From Solirubrobacteraceae bacterium (GTDB lineage: Bacteria; Actinomycetota; Thermoleophilia; Solirubrobacterales; Solirubrobacteraceae): a stretch of DNA of 29,712 bases. The translations under genes and the position numbers were made by a program. This document shows, in pieces, positions 8,660-16,515 of this stretch. Below the pieces are notes generated by a model, which saw only the letters and a program-made list of their open reading frames with translations, was not told the origin of the DNA and ran no database searches. The stretch's first letter is position 1; every line of letters starts with the position of its first letter. Location: the NCBI GenBank assembly GCA_025935735.1, contig JAICUS010000005.1:1-29712 (forward strand), given 5' to 3'.

Positions 8660-8688
8660 TTGACAGGCTTGCGATAGCTAGTTAGCAT
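8660..8688 (+). promoter_or_regulatory. Promoter of the MMPL–cupredoxin–oxidase operon
   Basis: Perfect TTGACA (8660-8665), 17-bp spacer, TAGCAT (8683-8688). Transcription would start near 8695, giving only about 8 nt of leader before ATG 8703, so translation of the first gene may be nearly leaderless. Confidence 0.6.
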
Positions 8689-8702
8689 CAGGATGAAAGC
8701 GG

Positions 8703-10982
8703 ATGATGAGCTTGGCGCGCACGAGGTACAGGGTCGCAGCGGCCGCCGGGCGCTGGCCCGCGCGGGTCGCCGCCATGGTGCTCGGGCGCCGGACGCGCTG
8801 GGTGGTGATCGGCGCGTGGGTGGCGCTGGCCGTCGCGCTCGGCGGCCTGCAGCCGAAGCTCCAGCAGCGCGCGCAGGACGAGAGCAAGACGTTCAGGGCG
8901 CGCTCCGCCGAGTCGACGCAGGTGCACGAGCTCCTGGACCGTCGCTTCCCCGAGGGCCGGACGTCGACGGCGGTGATCGCCTACGCCGTGCGCCGCGGCT
9001 CGATCGACGCGCACGCCGCGGAGATCGGGCGCGAGGTCGCGGCGATCTGCGGGACGGCGGCGCTGCCGGACCTCAACGGAGTCGGCACCCCCGACAGCCG
9101 CGTGTGCGGCGAGATCGGCCACGAGGGCGAGCCGGAGCATCCGCCGTCCTCGCTCGGCGGCGGCGAGCCGCCCACCGTGGCGCTCGTCACGGTGGTCGAC
9201 CGCAAGGACGACACGGAGTCGGTGGTCCGCGACGTCGCCGCGCTGCGCCGGATCGCGCCCGGCCCGGCCGGGCGACCGCTCGCGAGCTACGTCACCGGGC
9301 AGGCGGGCTTCGACGCCGATCGCGAGACCGCGATGGCGGGGATCGACGGGACGCTGCTCGCCATCACCGGCGCGCTCGTGCTGGTGCTGATGCTGGCGAT
9401 CTACCGCTCGCCGCTGATCGCCGGGCTGATGCTCGGGGTGGTGACGATCGCCTACCTGATCGCCACCGGGCTCGTCTACCTGCTGCTCGTGGCGGGGGCG
9501 ACCACCGTCAGCGGCCAGTCGACGGCGATCCTGATCGTGCTGATGTTCGGCGCGGGGACGGACTACGCGCTGCTCATCGTCTCGCGCTACCGCGACGAGC
9601 TGCGGCGCGACGCCGACGCCGCCGCTGCGATCGCCCGCGCCACCGCGCATACCGGCCCGGCGATCGTCGCGTCCGGCGGGATCGTGGTCGCGGCGATGCT
9701 CGTGCTGGGCCTCGCCGACTTCAACGCGACGCGCGAGATGGGGCCCATCCTGGCGCTCGGCATCGCGGTCATGCTGGCGGCCGGGCTGACGCTGCTGCCC
9801 GCGCTGCTGGCGGCGTTCGGACGGCGCGCGTTCTGGCCGGCGATCCCGCGCGTGGAGGCGAGGCCGCGGCGCGGCGCGGGCTGGAGCCGCATCGGGCGGC
9901 TCGTGCGGCGGCGGCCGCGGCTGCTGGCCGGCGCGTCGGTCGTCATCCTCGCCGCCGGCGCGCTGGGCAACCTCGGCGGCCGCGGTTACCTCGACATCTC
10001 CGAGCAGTACCGGCACGCGCCCGAGTCCGTGCAGGGCCAGCAGCTGATCCGCCGCACCTTCCCGCCGGGCAAGGTCGCGCCGGTGGACGTCGTGGCGAGC
10101 TCCGCGGCGGGCCTGGCGGTCCGCGACGCGCTCCGGTCCGCCAAGGGCGTGTCGGTGGCGAACACGGACTCGGCCTCGGTGCGGGGCGCGCCGCTGCTCT
10201 CGCTGCAGGTGCTGCTGTCCGTGGACCCGTTCTCCACGCGCGCGATGGACCTGATCCCGCACCTGCGCGCGGTGGCGCGCCGGGCGGCGCACGGCCGGCC
10301 GGCACTGATCGGCGGGATCACGGCCGAGCAGCACGACAACCTGCGCGCGCTCAGCCGCGACGCGAAGCTGATCGTGCCGCTGGTGCTGGCGCTGATCCTG
10401 CTGATCCTCGTCGCGCTGCTGCGCAGCCTGGTCGCGCCGCTGTACGTGATCGGAACCGTGGTCCTGTCCTTCGCGTTCGCGCTCGGGGCGTCCTCGCTCG
10501 TGTTCACGCACCTGTTCGGGCAGCCGGACTCGGACCCGAACCTGTCGATCTTCGCGTTCATCTTCCTCGTCGCGCTCGGCGTCGACGACAACATCTTCCT
10601 GCTCACCCGCATCCGCGAGGAGCGTGCACGCGGGCTCGCCACGCGCGACGCCGTGATCGCCGGGCTGGAGCGCACCGGCGGCGTGATCACGTCCGCCGGG
10701 CTGATCCTCGCCGGCACCTTCGCGTCGCTGATGGCGCTCGACATGGTGGCGCTGTTCCAGGTCGGCTTCGCCGTGACGCTCGGCCTGCTCGTCGACGCGT
10801 TCCTGGTGCGGACGTTCCTCGTGCCCTCGGTCGCGCTGCTGCTCGGCGAGCGCAACTGGTGGCCGCAGCTCAAGTCAAGACAACCCGGAGGAGGGCTCCA
10901 TGGCAATCCGGAAGAAGCACTGGCCATGGCTGGTGAGCGCCGCGATCGTGGCCGCCGGCACGCCCGCGCTGGCGCGGGGTGA
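8703..10982 (+). CDS. MMPL/RND-family transporter
   Basis: A 759-residue integral membrane protein of the MMPL (RND superfamily) type, which exports lipids or hydrophobic compounds using the proton gradient. TM1 lies near residues 30-48, followed by an extracytoplasmic loop to ~215. A five-helix block contains the signature GAGTDYALLIVSRYRDEL near 281-300. A second TM/loop/TM half follows, with LGVDDNIFLLTRIREER near 625. The start is ATG 8703 or 8706; an internal ATG at 8775 also precedes TM1 but has no ribosome site. The 3' end overlaps the cupredoxin gene by 83 nt, and the last ~30 residues are hydrophilic and lie inside that overlap, as if an earlier stop had been lost. The substrate is unknown; the operon context suggests a link to copper-dependent oxidation. 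Confidence 0.87.
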   Translation: MMSLARTRYRVAAAAGRWPARVAAMVLGRRTRWVVIGAWVALAVALGGLQPKLQQRAQDESKTFRARSAESTQVHELLDRRFPEGRTSTAVIAYAVRRGSIDAHAAEIGREVAAICGTAALPDLNGVGTPDSRVCGEIGHEGEPEHPPSSLGGGEPPTVALVTVVDRKDDTESVVRDVAALRRIAPGPAGRPLASYVTGQAGFDADRETAMAGIDGTLLAITGALVLVLMLAIYRSPLIAGLMLGVVTIAYLIATGLVYLLLVAGATTVSGQSTAILIVLMFGAGTDYALLIVSRYRDELRRDADAAAAIARATAHTGPAIVASGGIVVAAMLVLGLADFNATREMGPILALGIAVMLAAGLTLLPALLAAFGRRAFWPAIPRVEARPRRGAGWSRIGRLVRRRPRLLAGASVVILAAGALGNLGGRGYLDISEQYRHAPESVQGQQLIRRTFPPGKVAPVDVVASSAAGLAVRDALRSAKGVSVANTDSASVRGAPLLSLQVLLSVDPFSTRAMDLIPHLRAVARRAAHGRPALIGGITAEQHDNLRALSRDAKLIVPLVLALILLILVALLRSLVAPLYVIGTVVLSFAFALGASSLVFTHLFGQPDSDPNLSIFAFIFLVALGVDDNIFLLTRIREERARGLATRDAVIAGLERTGGVITSAGLILAGTFASLMALDMVALFQVGFAVTLGLLVDAFLVRTFLVPSVALLLGERNWWPQLKSRQPGGGLHGNPEEALAMAGERRDRGRRHARAGAG

Positions 10983-12240
10983 GGCGCCGGCGGCGCCACC
11001 GCCGGCGGCGAGCATCGAGGCCTACGACAACGGGTTCCGCGACGCGGCCGATCCCGCGAGCTCCACGGTCACGATCCATGCCGGGGAGACCGTGAGCTTC
11101 AGCTACCCCTCGGGCCGCAACTACCACAACGTCAAGTTCGACGACGCCTCGCCCCAGCCCGCGTCGTGCGTCCAGACGGCCGCGCCGTCTCCGTATTCCA
11201 TCCAGCCCGCGCCACCGCTCCCGTTCATCGGCGAGTCGCCCGGCTGGGCGGGGACGTGCACGTTCGACACCCCCGGCACCTACACGTTCTTCTGCCAGGT
11301 CCACACGGACATGCGCGGGACCGTCAAAGTCGAGGCGGCCGGCACGCCGACGCCGACGCCGACCGCGACGGACACGCCGACGCCGACGCCGACGCCGACC
11401 GAGACGCCGACGCCGACCGCGACGGCCACGCCGGGTCCCGCGTCCGCGTCCGTGGCGGCGCACGACTTCTGGTTCCAGGACGCGTCGCAGCCGGACCCGC
11501 ACGACAACTCGGTGGCGGTGCAGCCCGGGGAGTGGGTGAGGTTCAGCTACCCCTCGGGCTCGAGCGTGCACAACGTCCAGTTCGACCAGGCCCAGCCCGG
11601 TGCGTGCGTGCAGACGGCCGGCTCGGTGATCGCCGCCGCGCCGCCGCTGCCCCAGTACTACGAGGGGTCAGGTTGGGCCGGAGAGTGCCGGTTCGATGCC
11701 CCCGGCACGTATACGTTCGTCTGCGGGGTCCATCCGGACATGCGGGGCACGGTCGTGGTGAAGGCGGCGGCTGCGAGTCCCACGCCCACGCCTTCCCCGC
11801 ATGCCGAGAGCCCGCCGCCGCCGCCGGCGCCGGCGGCCGAGCCGGCACGCGTGCCGTCGGCATGGGCGAGCATCGACCGGCCGCGGCGCGCAGGGCTCAC
11901 GGTCTCGGCGCTGGTGCACCGCAAGCTCCGCCTGAGCGGACGCTGCGTGTCCGTCGGCACCGGCGCCGTCACGGTGACCGTCTCCAAGGCGGTGGCTCGC
12001 CGGCTCAGGCTCAAGGGCAGGACGCTGGCCACGGCGGCCGTGCACTGCCGGGGCACCGGCCACTTCACGGTCACGCTCAAGCCGACCGCCGCGGCGAAGC
12101 GGGCGTTGCGGCGCTCTCGCACGTCGGTCTCGGTGACCGCCACGCTGCGGTTCTCCGGCGCCGAGGGCGCAGCGACCGATCGCCGGCACCTGCGGCTCAC
12201 GGGCAAGCCGCGCCGCGTCGTGGACCGGGGGAGGCGATGA
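10900..12240 (+). CDS. Secreted protein with two cupredoxin domains
   Basis: The protein has 446 residues and starts at an ATG with an upstream GGAGGAGG site. It has a signal peptide (1-~26) and cupredoxin 1 (~35-147; candidate ligands His76, Cys132, His135, Met138). A Thr-Pro linker (~149-180) leads to cupredoxin 2 (~182-290; His224, Cys275, His278, Met281) and a basic Ser/Thr-rich beta domain (~325-446). Each cupredoxin also has an extra Cys pair (Cys90/Cys120 and Cys236/Cys263) that could form a disulphide. The likely role is extracytoplasmic one-electron transfer, plausibly to or from the multicopper oxidase encoded immediately downstream. The N-terminus closely resembles that of the protein at 5427. 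The gene begins inside the MMPL gene and shares its end with the next start. Confidence 0.88.
   Translation: MAIRKKHWPWLVSAAIVAAGTPALARGEAPAAPPPAASIEAYDNGFRDAADPASSTVTIHAGETVSFSYPSGRNYHNVKFDDASPQPASCVQTAAPSPYSIQPAPPLPFIGESPGWAGTCTFDTPGTYTFFCQVHTDMRGTVKVEAAGTPTPTPTATDTPTPTPTPTETPTPTATATPGPASASVAAHDFWFQDASQPDPHDNSVAVQPGEWVRFSYPSGSSVHNVQFDQAQPGACVQTAGSVIAAAPPLPQYYEGSGWAGECRFDAPGTYTFVCGVHPDMRGTVVVKAAAASPTPTPSPHAESPPPPPAPAAEPARVPSAWASIDRPRRAGLTVSALVHRKLRLSGRCVSVGTGAVTVTVSKAVARRLRLKGRTLATAAVHCRGTGHFTVTLKPTAAAKRALRRSRTSVSVTATLRFSGAEGAATDRRHLRLTGKPRRVVDRGRR
11344..11432 (+). repeat. Six-base tandem repeat encoding a Thr-Pro linker
   Basis: Imperfect tandem ACGCCG units, interrupted by ACCGCGACGG-type variants, encode a flexible Thr-Pro-rich hinge between the two cupredoxins. 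Such a tract is prone to length change by slippage in steps of two residues. Confidence 0.85.
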
Positions 12241-13706
12241 TGGATCCGGCGACGGACGGCCTGACCCGCCGGGCCGTGCTCACGCGGAGCGCCGGCGCGG
12301 TCTTCCTGGTGTGCTCGTTCCACGCCGACCGGCGCCCGCGCCCGGCGGCCCGCAAGACGAGCGCCGGCGTACTGGCGTCGGCGAAGGGCCCGTTCGAGCC
12401 CTTCCAGGCGGACCTGCCGCTGCCGCCGGTCGCCAAGCCGGTGGCGGCGTCCAAGCGGCTCGAGCGCTACGAGGTGACGATCAGGCCCGGGACGGCGAGC
12501 ATCCTCCCGGGCCTCGAGACGCCGATCCTGGGCTACGACGGACGCTACCCGGGGCCGACGTTCCACGCGACCCGCGGCCGCCCCGTCGAGGTGCGCCAGA
12601 TCAACCGGGCGGGCCGCACGGCCGTCGTGCACCTGCACGGCGGCGTCACCGAGCCGGAGTCCGACGGGCACCCGATGGACATCATCCCCGACGGGTCGGA
12701 GCGGACGTACCGGTACTCGAGCGTGCAGCAGGCGGCGACGCTCTGGTACCACGACCATTCCCACGGGGAGGTGGCCAGGACGCTGTATGCCGGCCTGGCG
12801 GGCTTCTACCTGGTCTCCGACGAGGAGGAGGCCGACCTTGGGCTGCCGCGCGGCGACTACGACCTGCCGCTGATGATCCAGGACCGCAGCTTCAACGCCG
12901 ACGGCTCGTTCCGCTACCAGCTCGACCTCGACATGGGGTTCCACGGCGACACGCTCCTGGTCAACGGAGCGGTCGCCCCGCGGGTGCGGGTCGAGCGGCG
13001 CCTGTACCGGCTGCGCTTCCTCAACGCGTCCAACGCGCGGGCGTACGAGCTCGTCCTGGGCGACGGGCGCGAGATGATCCAGATCGCCGGCGACGGCGGG
13101 CTGCTCGCGCGCCCGGTGAAGCGGCGGGCGATCCCGCTCAGCCCGGCCGAGCGGGTCGAGGTGGTGGTCGACTTCCGCCAGTTCGGCGCCGGCTCGGAGA
13201 TCGTCCTGCGCAACGCGGCCGGCGAGGCGAGCACGCAGGCCGTCATGCGCTTCGACGTCGTCAGGGGCGGGGCGGAGGAGGCGCACGTGCCGAAGGCCCT
13301 GACGGAGGTCGAGGCGATCCCGCCCGTCAACGCGCGGCGGCGCTTCACCCTGTCCTTCAAGGCGGTCGGGCAGGCGCAGTGGCAGATCAACGGGCGCGGC
13401 TTCGACATGGACCGCGTCGACTGCCGTCCCCGCCGCGGCTCGACGGAGCTGTGGACGTTCGTCAACGAGTCCCAGCATCCGCATCCGATGCATCTGCATC
13501 TCGCGCACTTCCGGATCCAGAGCATCGGCGGCCGGCCGCCGAGCCGGGGCGACGCGGGCTGGAAGGACGTGGTCGTCGTGCCGCCCAGCCAGACCGCGGT
13601 CGTGCGGCCGTACTTCGACTACTACACCGGCCGTTTCCCGTTCCACTGCCACACGGCGGAGCACGGCGACAACGACATGATGGGGCAGATGGAGGTGGTC
13701 GCGTGA
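12240..13706 (+). CDS. Multicopper oxidase (three-domain laccase/CotA type), Tat-exported
   Basis: A 488-residue protein with a twin-arginine leader (TRRAVLTRS plus a hydrophobic stretch), suggesting export in folded form. All four copper motifs are intact: HLH (131-133), HDH (171-173), HPMHLH (His415, His418, His420) and HCH (469-471) with His475 and axial Met480. These build the type 1 site and the trinuclear cluster that reduces O2 to water. Likely substrates are phenols, metals, or electrons from a cupredoxin. ATG 12237 and ATG 12240 are both possible; I chose 12240 because GGAGG then lies 5 nt upstream. It overlaps the stop of the two-cupredoxin gene and its own stop overlaps the next GTG, so the three genes are translationally coupled. 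Copper detoxification is an alternative role. Confidence 0.92.
   Translation: MDPATDGLTRRAVLTRSAGAVFLVCSFHADRRPRPAARKTSAGVLASAKGPFEPFQADLPLPPVAKPVAASKRLERYEVTIRPGTASILPGLETPILGYDGRYPGPTFHATRGRPVEVRQINRAGRTAVVHLHGGVTEPESDGHPMDIIPDGSERTYRYSSVQQAATLWYHDHSHGEVARTLYAGLAGFYLVSDEEEADLGLPRGDYDLPLMIQDRSFNADGSFRYQLDLDMGFHGDTLLVNGAVAPRVRVERRLYRLRFLNASNARAYELVLGDGREMIQIAGDGGLLARPVKRRAIPLSPAERVEVVVDFRQFGAGSEIVLRNAAGEASTQAVMRFDVVRGGAEEAHVPKALTEVEAIPPVNARRRFTLSFKAVGQAQWQINGRGFDMDRVDCRPRRGSTELWTFVNESQHPHPMHLHLAHFRIQSIGGRPPSRGDAGWKDVVVVPPSQTAVVRPYFDYYTGRFPFHCHTAEHGDNDMMGQMEVVA
13691..13695 (+). promoter_or_regulatory. Ribosome site that sets the GTG start at 13703
   Basis: GGAGG 7 nt before GTG lies within the last codons of the oxidase gene; it indicates coupled translation and excludes the longer upstream frame. 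Confidence 0.7.
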
Positions 13707-14533
13707 TCGCGCGCGCGCTGGCGGGCGCCGTCCTGATCTCCCTGGCGGCGCCGGCGGCGGCGCACGCCGCCACCCGGCCGATCCAGGCGGTCGACGACCC
13801 CGCGACGTTCCAGAAGTACTGGACGCCGAAGGACCTGGCGGCCCAGCAGGGCGACACGATCCAGTGGCGCCTGACCGAGCCGGGCAACGCGAGCGCCGCC
13901 AGCCACGACATCTGGCTGATCCCGCCCGGCGGCACGCAGCAGGACGCGGTCCAGCTCGGCACGACGGCGACGACGCCGACCGTCACCGCGTCCGTGGACC
14001 AGCTCGGGACCTACCAGTTCTACTGCTCCATCCACGGTGGCCTGGCGCCCGGCGGCATGAACGGCACGATCGCGGTCGGCGCCGCCGACCCCGGGCCACC
14101 GGTCGACCCCGGCACGCCGTGGACCACGCCCGGTGGTGGCGGCACCGGTGGTGGCGGCGGCGGCGCGGGCACACCGAGCGGCCCGGCGCCGCTGCTGAAC
14201 CCGATGCCGGCGCCGTCGGTGCTGGAGTGGGGCGACAACCGGCGGCCCGTCCTGCGCGTGGCGAGGGTGTGGGCGGTCCGCCGCGGCGTGCGCGCGCGCG
14301 TGCGGCTCTCGGAGCCCGCGACGCTGACGATCCGCGTGCGGCGCGGCGCGAAGGCGGTCGAGTCGCGCCGGGTGCGCCTGCGGGCCGGTACGCGGACCGT
14401 GACGGTGCGCGGGCTGCGGCCCGGGCGCTACGGCGTCTGGCTGCAGGCGACCGACCGGGCGCAGCTGGAATCGCGCGCGAGCCGGGCGCGGGTGCGGGTC
14501 AGGCCGCGTCCGGCAGCACGGCGCCCGGGTTGA
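13703..14533 (+). CDS. Secreted single-cupredoxin protein with C-terminal beta domain
   Basis: The protein has 276 residues from GTG 13703, preceded by GGAGG 7 nt upstream and overlapping the oxidase stop (GTGA). It has a signal peptide (~1-25, ending AAHAA). A cupredoxin-like domain follows, with candidate ligands in SHDIW (His), FYCSIH (Cys, His) and GGMNG (Met). A Gly/Pro linker then leads to a basic beta-rich domain (~170-276). It is likely an electron-transfer partner of the multicopper oxidase. The longer open frame upstream in this phase runs through the oxidase gene and is not used. The 3' end overlaps the convergent FAD oxidase by 35 nt. Confidence 0.85.
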   Translation: MIARALAGAVLISLAAPAAAHAATRPIQAVDDPATFQKYWTPKDLAAQQGDTIQWRLTEPGNASAASHDIWLIPPGGTQQDAVQLGTTATTPTVTASVDQLGTYQFYCSIHGGLAPGGMNGTIAVGAADPGPPVDPGTPWTTPGGGGTGGGGGGAGTPSGPAPLLNPMPAPSVLEWGDNRRPVLRVARVWAVRRGVRARVRLSEPATLTIRVRRGAKAVESRRVRLRAGTRTVTVRGLRPGRYGVWLQATDRAQLESRASRARVRVRPRPAARRPG

Positions 14534-15866
14534 GGATCCCGTGGGGGTCGAGCGTGCGCTTGAGCGCGCGCATCGTCGCGATCTCCTCCTCGCTGCGGGT
14601 CAGCCGCAGCCAGCGCCGCTTGGACACCCCGACGCCGTGCTCGGCGCTGATCGAGCCGCCGAACTCCGCGACCAGGCGCAGGATCGCCTCGTCGCTGCGC
14701 TCGTCGGATGCCGCCGGCCCGAGCACGTTGACGTGAAGGTTGCCGTCGCCCAGGTGCCCGTAGACGATCGTGGCGGCACCGGGCGCGGCGGCGGCGACCA
14801 CCTCGCGCACGCGCCCCTCGAACTCGGCCAGGGACGCCAGCGGCAGGGTGACGTCCAGCTTGTGCGGCACCCCGGCCGCGGCGACCGACTCGTTGTGGAA
14901 GTCGCGGTAGGCCCACAGCGCCCGGCGGCGCGCCGTGTCGTCGGCGACCGCGACGTCCAGCACGAGCGCGTCCTCGATCGCCCCCGCGAGGTCCTCGAGC
15001 GGGTCCTCGGCGGCGGCGCACTCGGCCAGGACGTAGACGGGGTGGTCGCGGTCGAACGGCGCCTTCAGGCCGCGCCGCTCGCAGACCAGGCGCATCCCTT
15101 CCGCGTAGAAGATCTCGACGGCGTGGAGGGTCGTCGCACGCGCGCGCAGGTCCATCATCAGCCGGACCGCCGAAGCCGTGTCCGGGACCGCGAAGAGCGC
15201 GGTCACCGCGCGGGGCAGCGCCGGCACGAGCCGCAGCCTGGCCGCCGTCACGACGCCCAGCGTGCCCTCGCTGCCCACGAGCAGCTGCGGCACGTTGTAG
15301 CCGGCGGTGTCCTTGAGCAGGCCGGCGAGCCGGCGGACGACGCGGCCTGACGCCAGCACCGCCTCCAGGCCCATCACCTGCGCGCGCATCGTGCCGTAGC
15401 GCAGGACCTGCGCGCCGCCGGCATCGGTGGCGATCATCCCGCCGATCGACGCGCCGCTGCGCGCCCCGTGGTCGACGCCGAACGCGAGGCCGGCCGCGCG
15501 GGCGTGCGCCTGCAGGGCCTCGAGCGTGGCCCCGGCGCCGGCCGTCACCTGGCTGGAGACGGGGTCGACGGGGCCGAGCTCGTCCAGCCGGCCGAGCGAG
15601 AGCACGAGCTCGCCGCCGCGGGGCACGCCGCCGCCGACGAGCCCGGTGTTGCCCCCCTGGGGGACGACGGGCGTGCGCGTCTCGTCGCAGACACGCAGGA
15701 TCGCCGCGACCTCCTCAGTCGCGCCCGGGCGCACGACGACGCTCGCGGCGGCGCCGTAGCGGCCGGTGAGGTCGTGCTCGAAGGGCTGGCGCTGCTCCGG
15801 ATCGGCGAGCACGTGCGCGGCGCCGACGATGCCCACCAGCCGCTCGTGAAGCGAGTCGGAAACCAC
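14499..15866 (-). CDS. FAD-linked 2-hydroxyacid dehydrogenase (GlcD / D-2-hydroxyglutarate dehydrogenase type)
   Basis: A 455-residue soluble flavoprotein. The N-terminal PCMH-type FAD domain has PQGGNTGLVGG (69-79) and GARSGASIGGMIATDAGG (from 134). The C-terminal FAD-oxidase domain has HLGDGNLHVNV and SAEHGVG, the metal/substrate-binding signatures of the D-lactate, glycolate and D-2-hydroxyglutarate dehydrogenases. It converts a 2-hydroxyacid to a 2-oxoacid and passes electrons to a carrier. The length fits the D-2-hydroxyglutarate dehydrogenase subgroup, but the exact substrate cannot be read by eye. The start is GTG with no ribosome site but a -10 element 6 nt upstream, so translation is probably leaderless. 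It is divergent from the HAD-like/GntR pair, whose operator lies in the shared 49-bp gap. Confidence 0.88.
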   Translation of the reverse strand: MVSDSLHERLVGIVGAAHVLADPEQRQPFEHDLTGRYGAAASVVVRPGATEEVAAILRVCDETRTPVVPQGGNTGLVGGGVPRGGELVLSLGRLDELGPVDPVSSQVTAGAGATLEALQAHARAAGLAFGVDHGARSGASIGGMIATDAGGAQVLRYGTMRAQVMGLEAVLASGRVVRRLAGLLKDTAGYNVPQLLVGSEGTLGVVTAARLRLVPALPRAVTALFAVPDTASAVRLMMDLRARATTLHAVEIFYAEGMRLVCERRGLKAPFDRDHPVYVLAECAAAEDPLEDLAGAIEDALVLDVAVADDTARRRALWAYRDFHNESVAAAGVPHKLDVTLPLASLAEFEGRVREVVAAAAPGAATIVYGHLGDGNLHVNVLGPAASDERSDEAILRLVAEFGGSISAEHGVGVSKRRWLRLTRSEEEIATMRALKRTLDPHGILNPGAVLPDAA

Positions 15867-15872
15867 GGCGCG

Positions 15873-15901
15873 AGTCTATTCGATTCGGGGGAATTGTGTA
15901 A
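15873..15901 (-). promoter_or_regulatory. Candidate leaderless promoter of FAD-linked dehydrogenase
   Basis: On the minus strand, TTACAC (15896-15901), 17 bp, then TAGACT (15873-15878), with 6 nt to the GTG start. The expected transcription start coincides with the start codon. The -35 match is weak, but the -10 spacing is typical of leaderless actinobacterial genes. Confidence 0.5.
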
Positions 15902-15904
15902 GAC

Positions 15905-15913
15905 TGTCAGACA
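15905..15913. promoter_or_regulatory. Candidate GntR/FCD operator
   Basis: TGTCAGACA is a perfect odd palindrome. Extended to CTGTCAGACAA it matches the FadR-type consensus TnGTnnnACnA at all but one position. It lies 2 bp before the HAD-like ATG in the gap between divergent genes, so the coupled GntR protein could control itself and the FAD-linked dehydrogenase. Confidence 0.5.
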
Positions 15914-15915
15914 AC

Positions 15916-16515
15916 ATGACCATCTATCGCGACATCGAAGTCGTGGCGCTGGCCTGCCAGGGCACGCTGCTGGACTCGCGGCCGGCGATCGAGGCGGTGG
16001 CGTACGAGCTGGCGCGCCGCAACGGCGAGAGCCCGCTGGACCGCGGTGCGGCGCTGCGCCGCCGGATCGAGGCGCTGGCGGGCGACGGCCTGGCGCTCGC
16101 GTTCGAGCGCCTCGCGCGCGAGCGCGGGTGGATCGGGGAGGAGAGCGGCGAGGAGTCGCTGGCGCGCGCCGCGTTCCTCACGCGCCCGTATCCGGACGCC
16201 GTGGCGGCGATCGGGCTGGCGGCCGGGCTCGGCCGGCGGCTGCTCGCCGTCTCGCAGCTCGACCGGCGGCTGCTCGACATCGCGCTGCGGCCGTTCGACG
16301 GCGCGTTCAGCGCGGTGGTGGAGCAGGACGAGGTGCCGGAGGGCCGCCACGTCCTCTACGTGAGCTCGGCGCCCCATCGGCTGCGCGCGGCGCGCGCCCG
16401 CGGCAACCGGACGGTCTGGCTGCGACGCGAGCCGGGCTCGCGCGCGGACAGCTGGCAATCGCTCGCCGAGCTGCCGGAGGCGCTCGGCGAGCTCGCGCCG
16501 GCCGAGGCGGCATGA
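15916..16515 (+). CDS. HAD-superfamily-like protein lacking the nucleophilic Asp
   Basis: A 199-residue protein with the outline of a HAD hydrolase, nearest to the haloacid-dehalogenase type II/phosphatase branch. The motif I region reads ALACQGTLLD, so the nucleophile and general acid of DxDGT become Ala13 and Gln15. Motif II Ser113 (AVSQ) is kept. The motif III/IV region reads YVSSAPHRLRAARARG without the usual acidic pair. The fold is likely retained but not the classical phosphotransfer chemistry. The stop overlaps the GntR start (ATGA), so the two are co-translated. A ligand-sensing or regulatory role alongside GntR is my inference; a non-phosphatase enzyme is also possible. Confidence 0.7.
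   Translation: MTIYRDIEVVALACQGTLLDSRPAIEAVAYELARRNGESPLDRGAALRRRIEALAGDGLALAFERLARERGWIGEESGEESLARAAFLTRPYPDAVAAIGLAAGLGRRLLAVSQLDRRLLDIALRPFDGAFSAVVEQDEVPEGRHVLYVSSAPHRLRAARARGNRTVWLRREPGSRADSWQSLAELPEALGELAPAEAA

Noticed and set aside
8693..10936. 747-residue plus-strand frame starting 10 nt before the MMPL gene
   Set aside because: Arg-rich out-of-frame reading of the transporter; the other frame has clear transmembrane segments and MMPL motifs.
11344..11432. Tandem repeat as a possible CRISPR or minisatellite
   Set aside because: Six-base units in frame coding a Thr-Pro linker; no spacers or unit structure of a CRISPR.
11658..13664. 668-residue minus-strand frame opposite the multicopper oxidase
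   Set aside because: No domain, and all four copper motifs are on the plus strand.
12311..13702. Upstream extension of the small cupredoxin gene
   Set aside because: It runs out of frame through the oxidase; GTG 13703 has a good ribosome site and gives a signal peptide.
15899..15904. TAAGAC as a -10 for the HAD-like gene
   Set aside because: Poor match to TANNNT and no acceptable -35 at the right distance.
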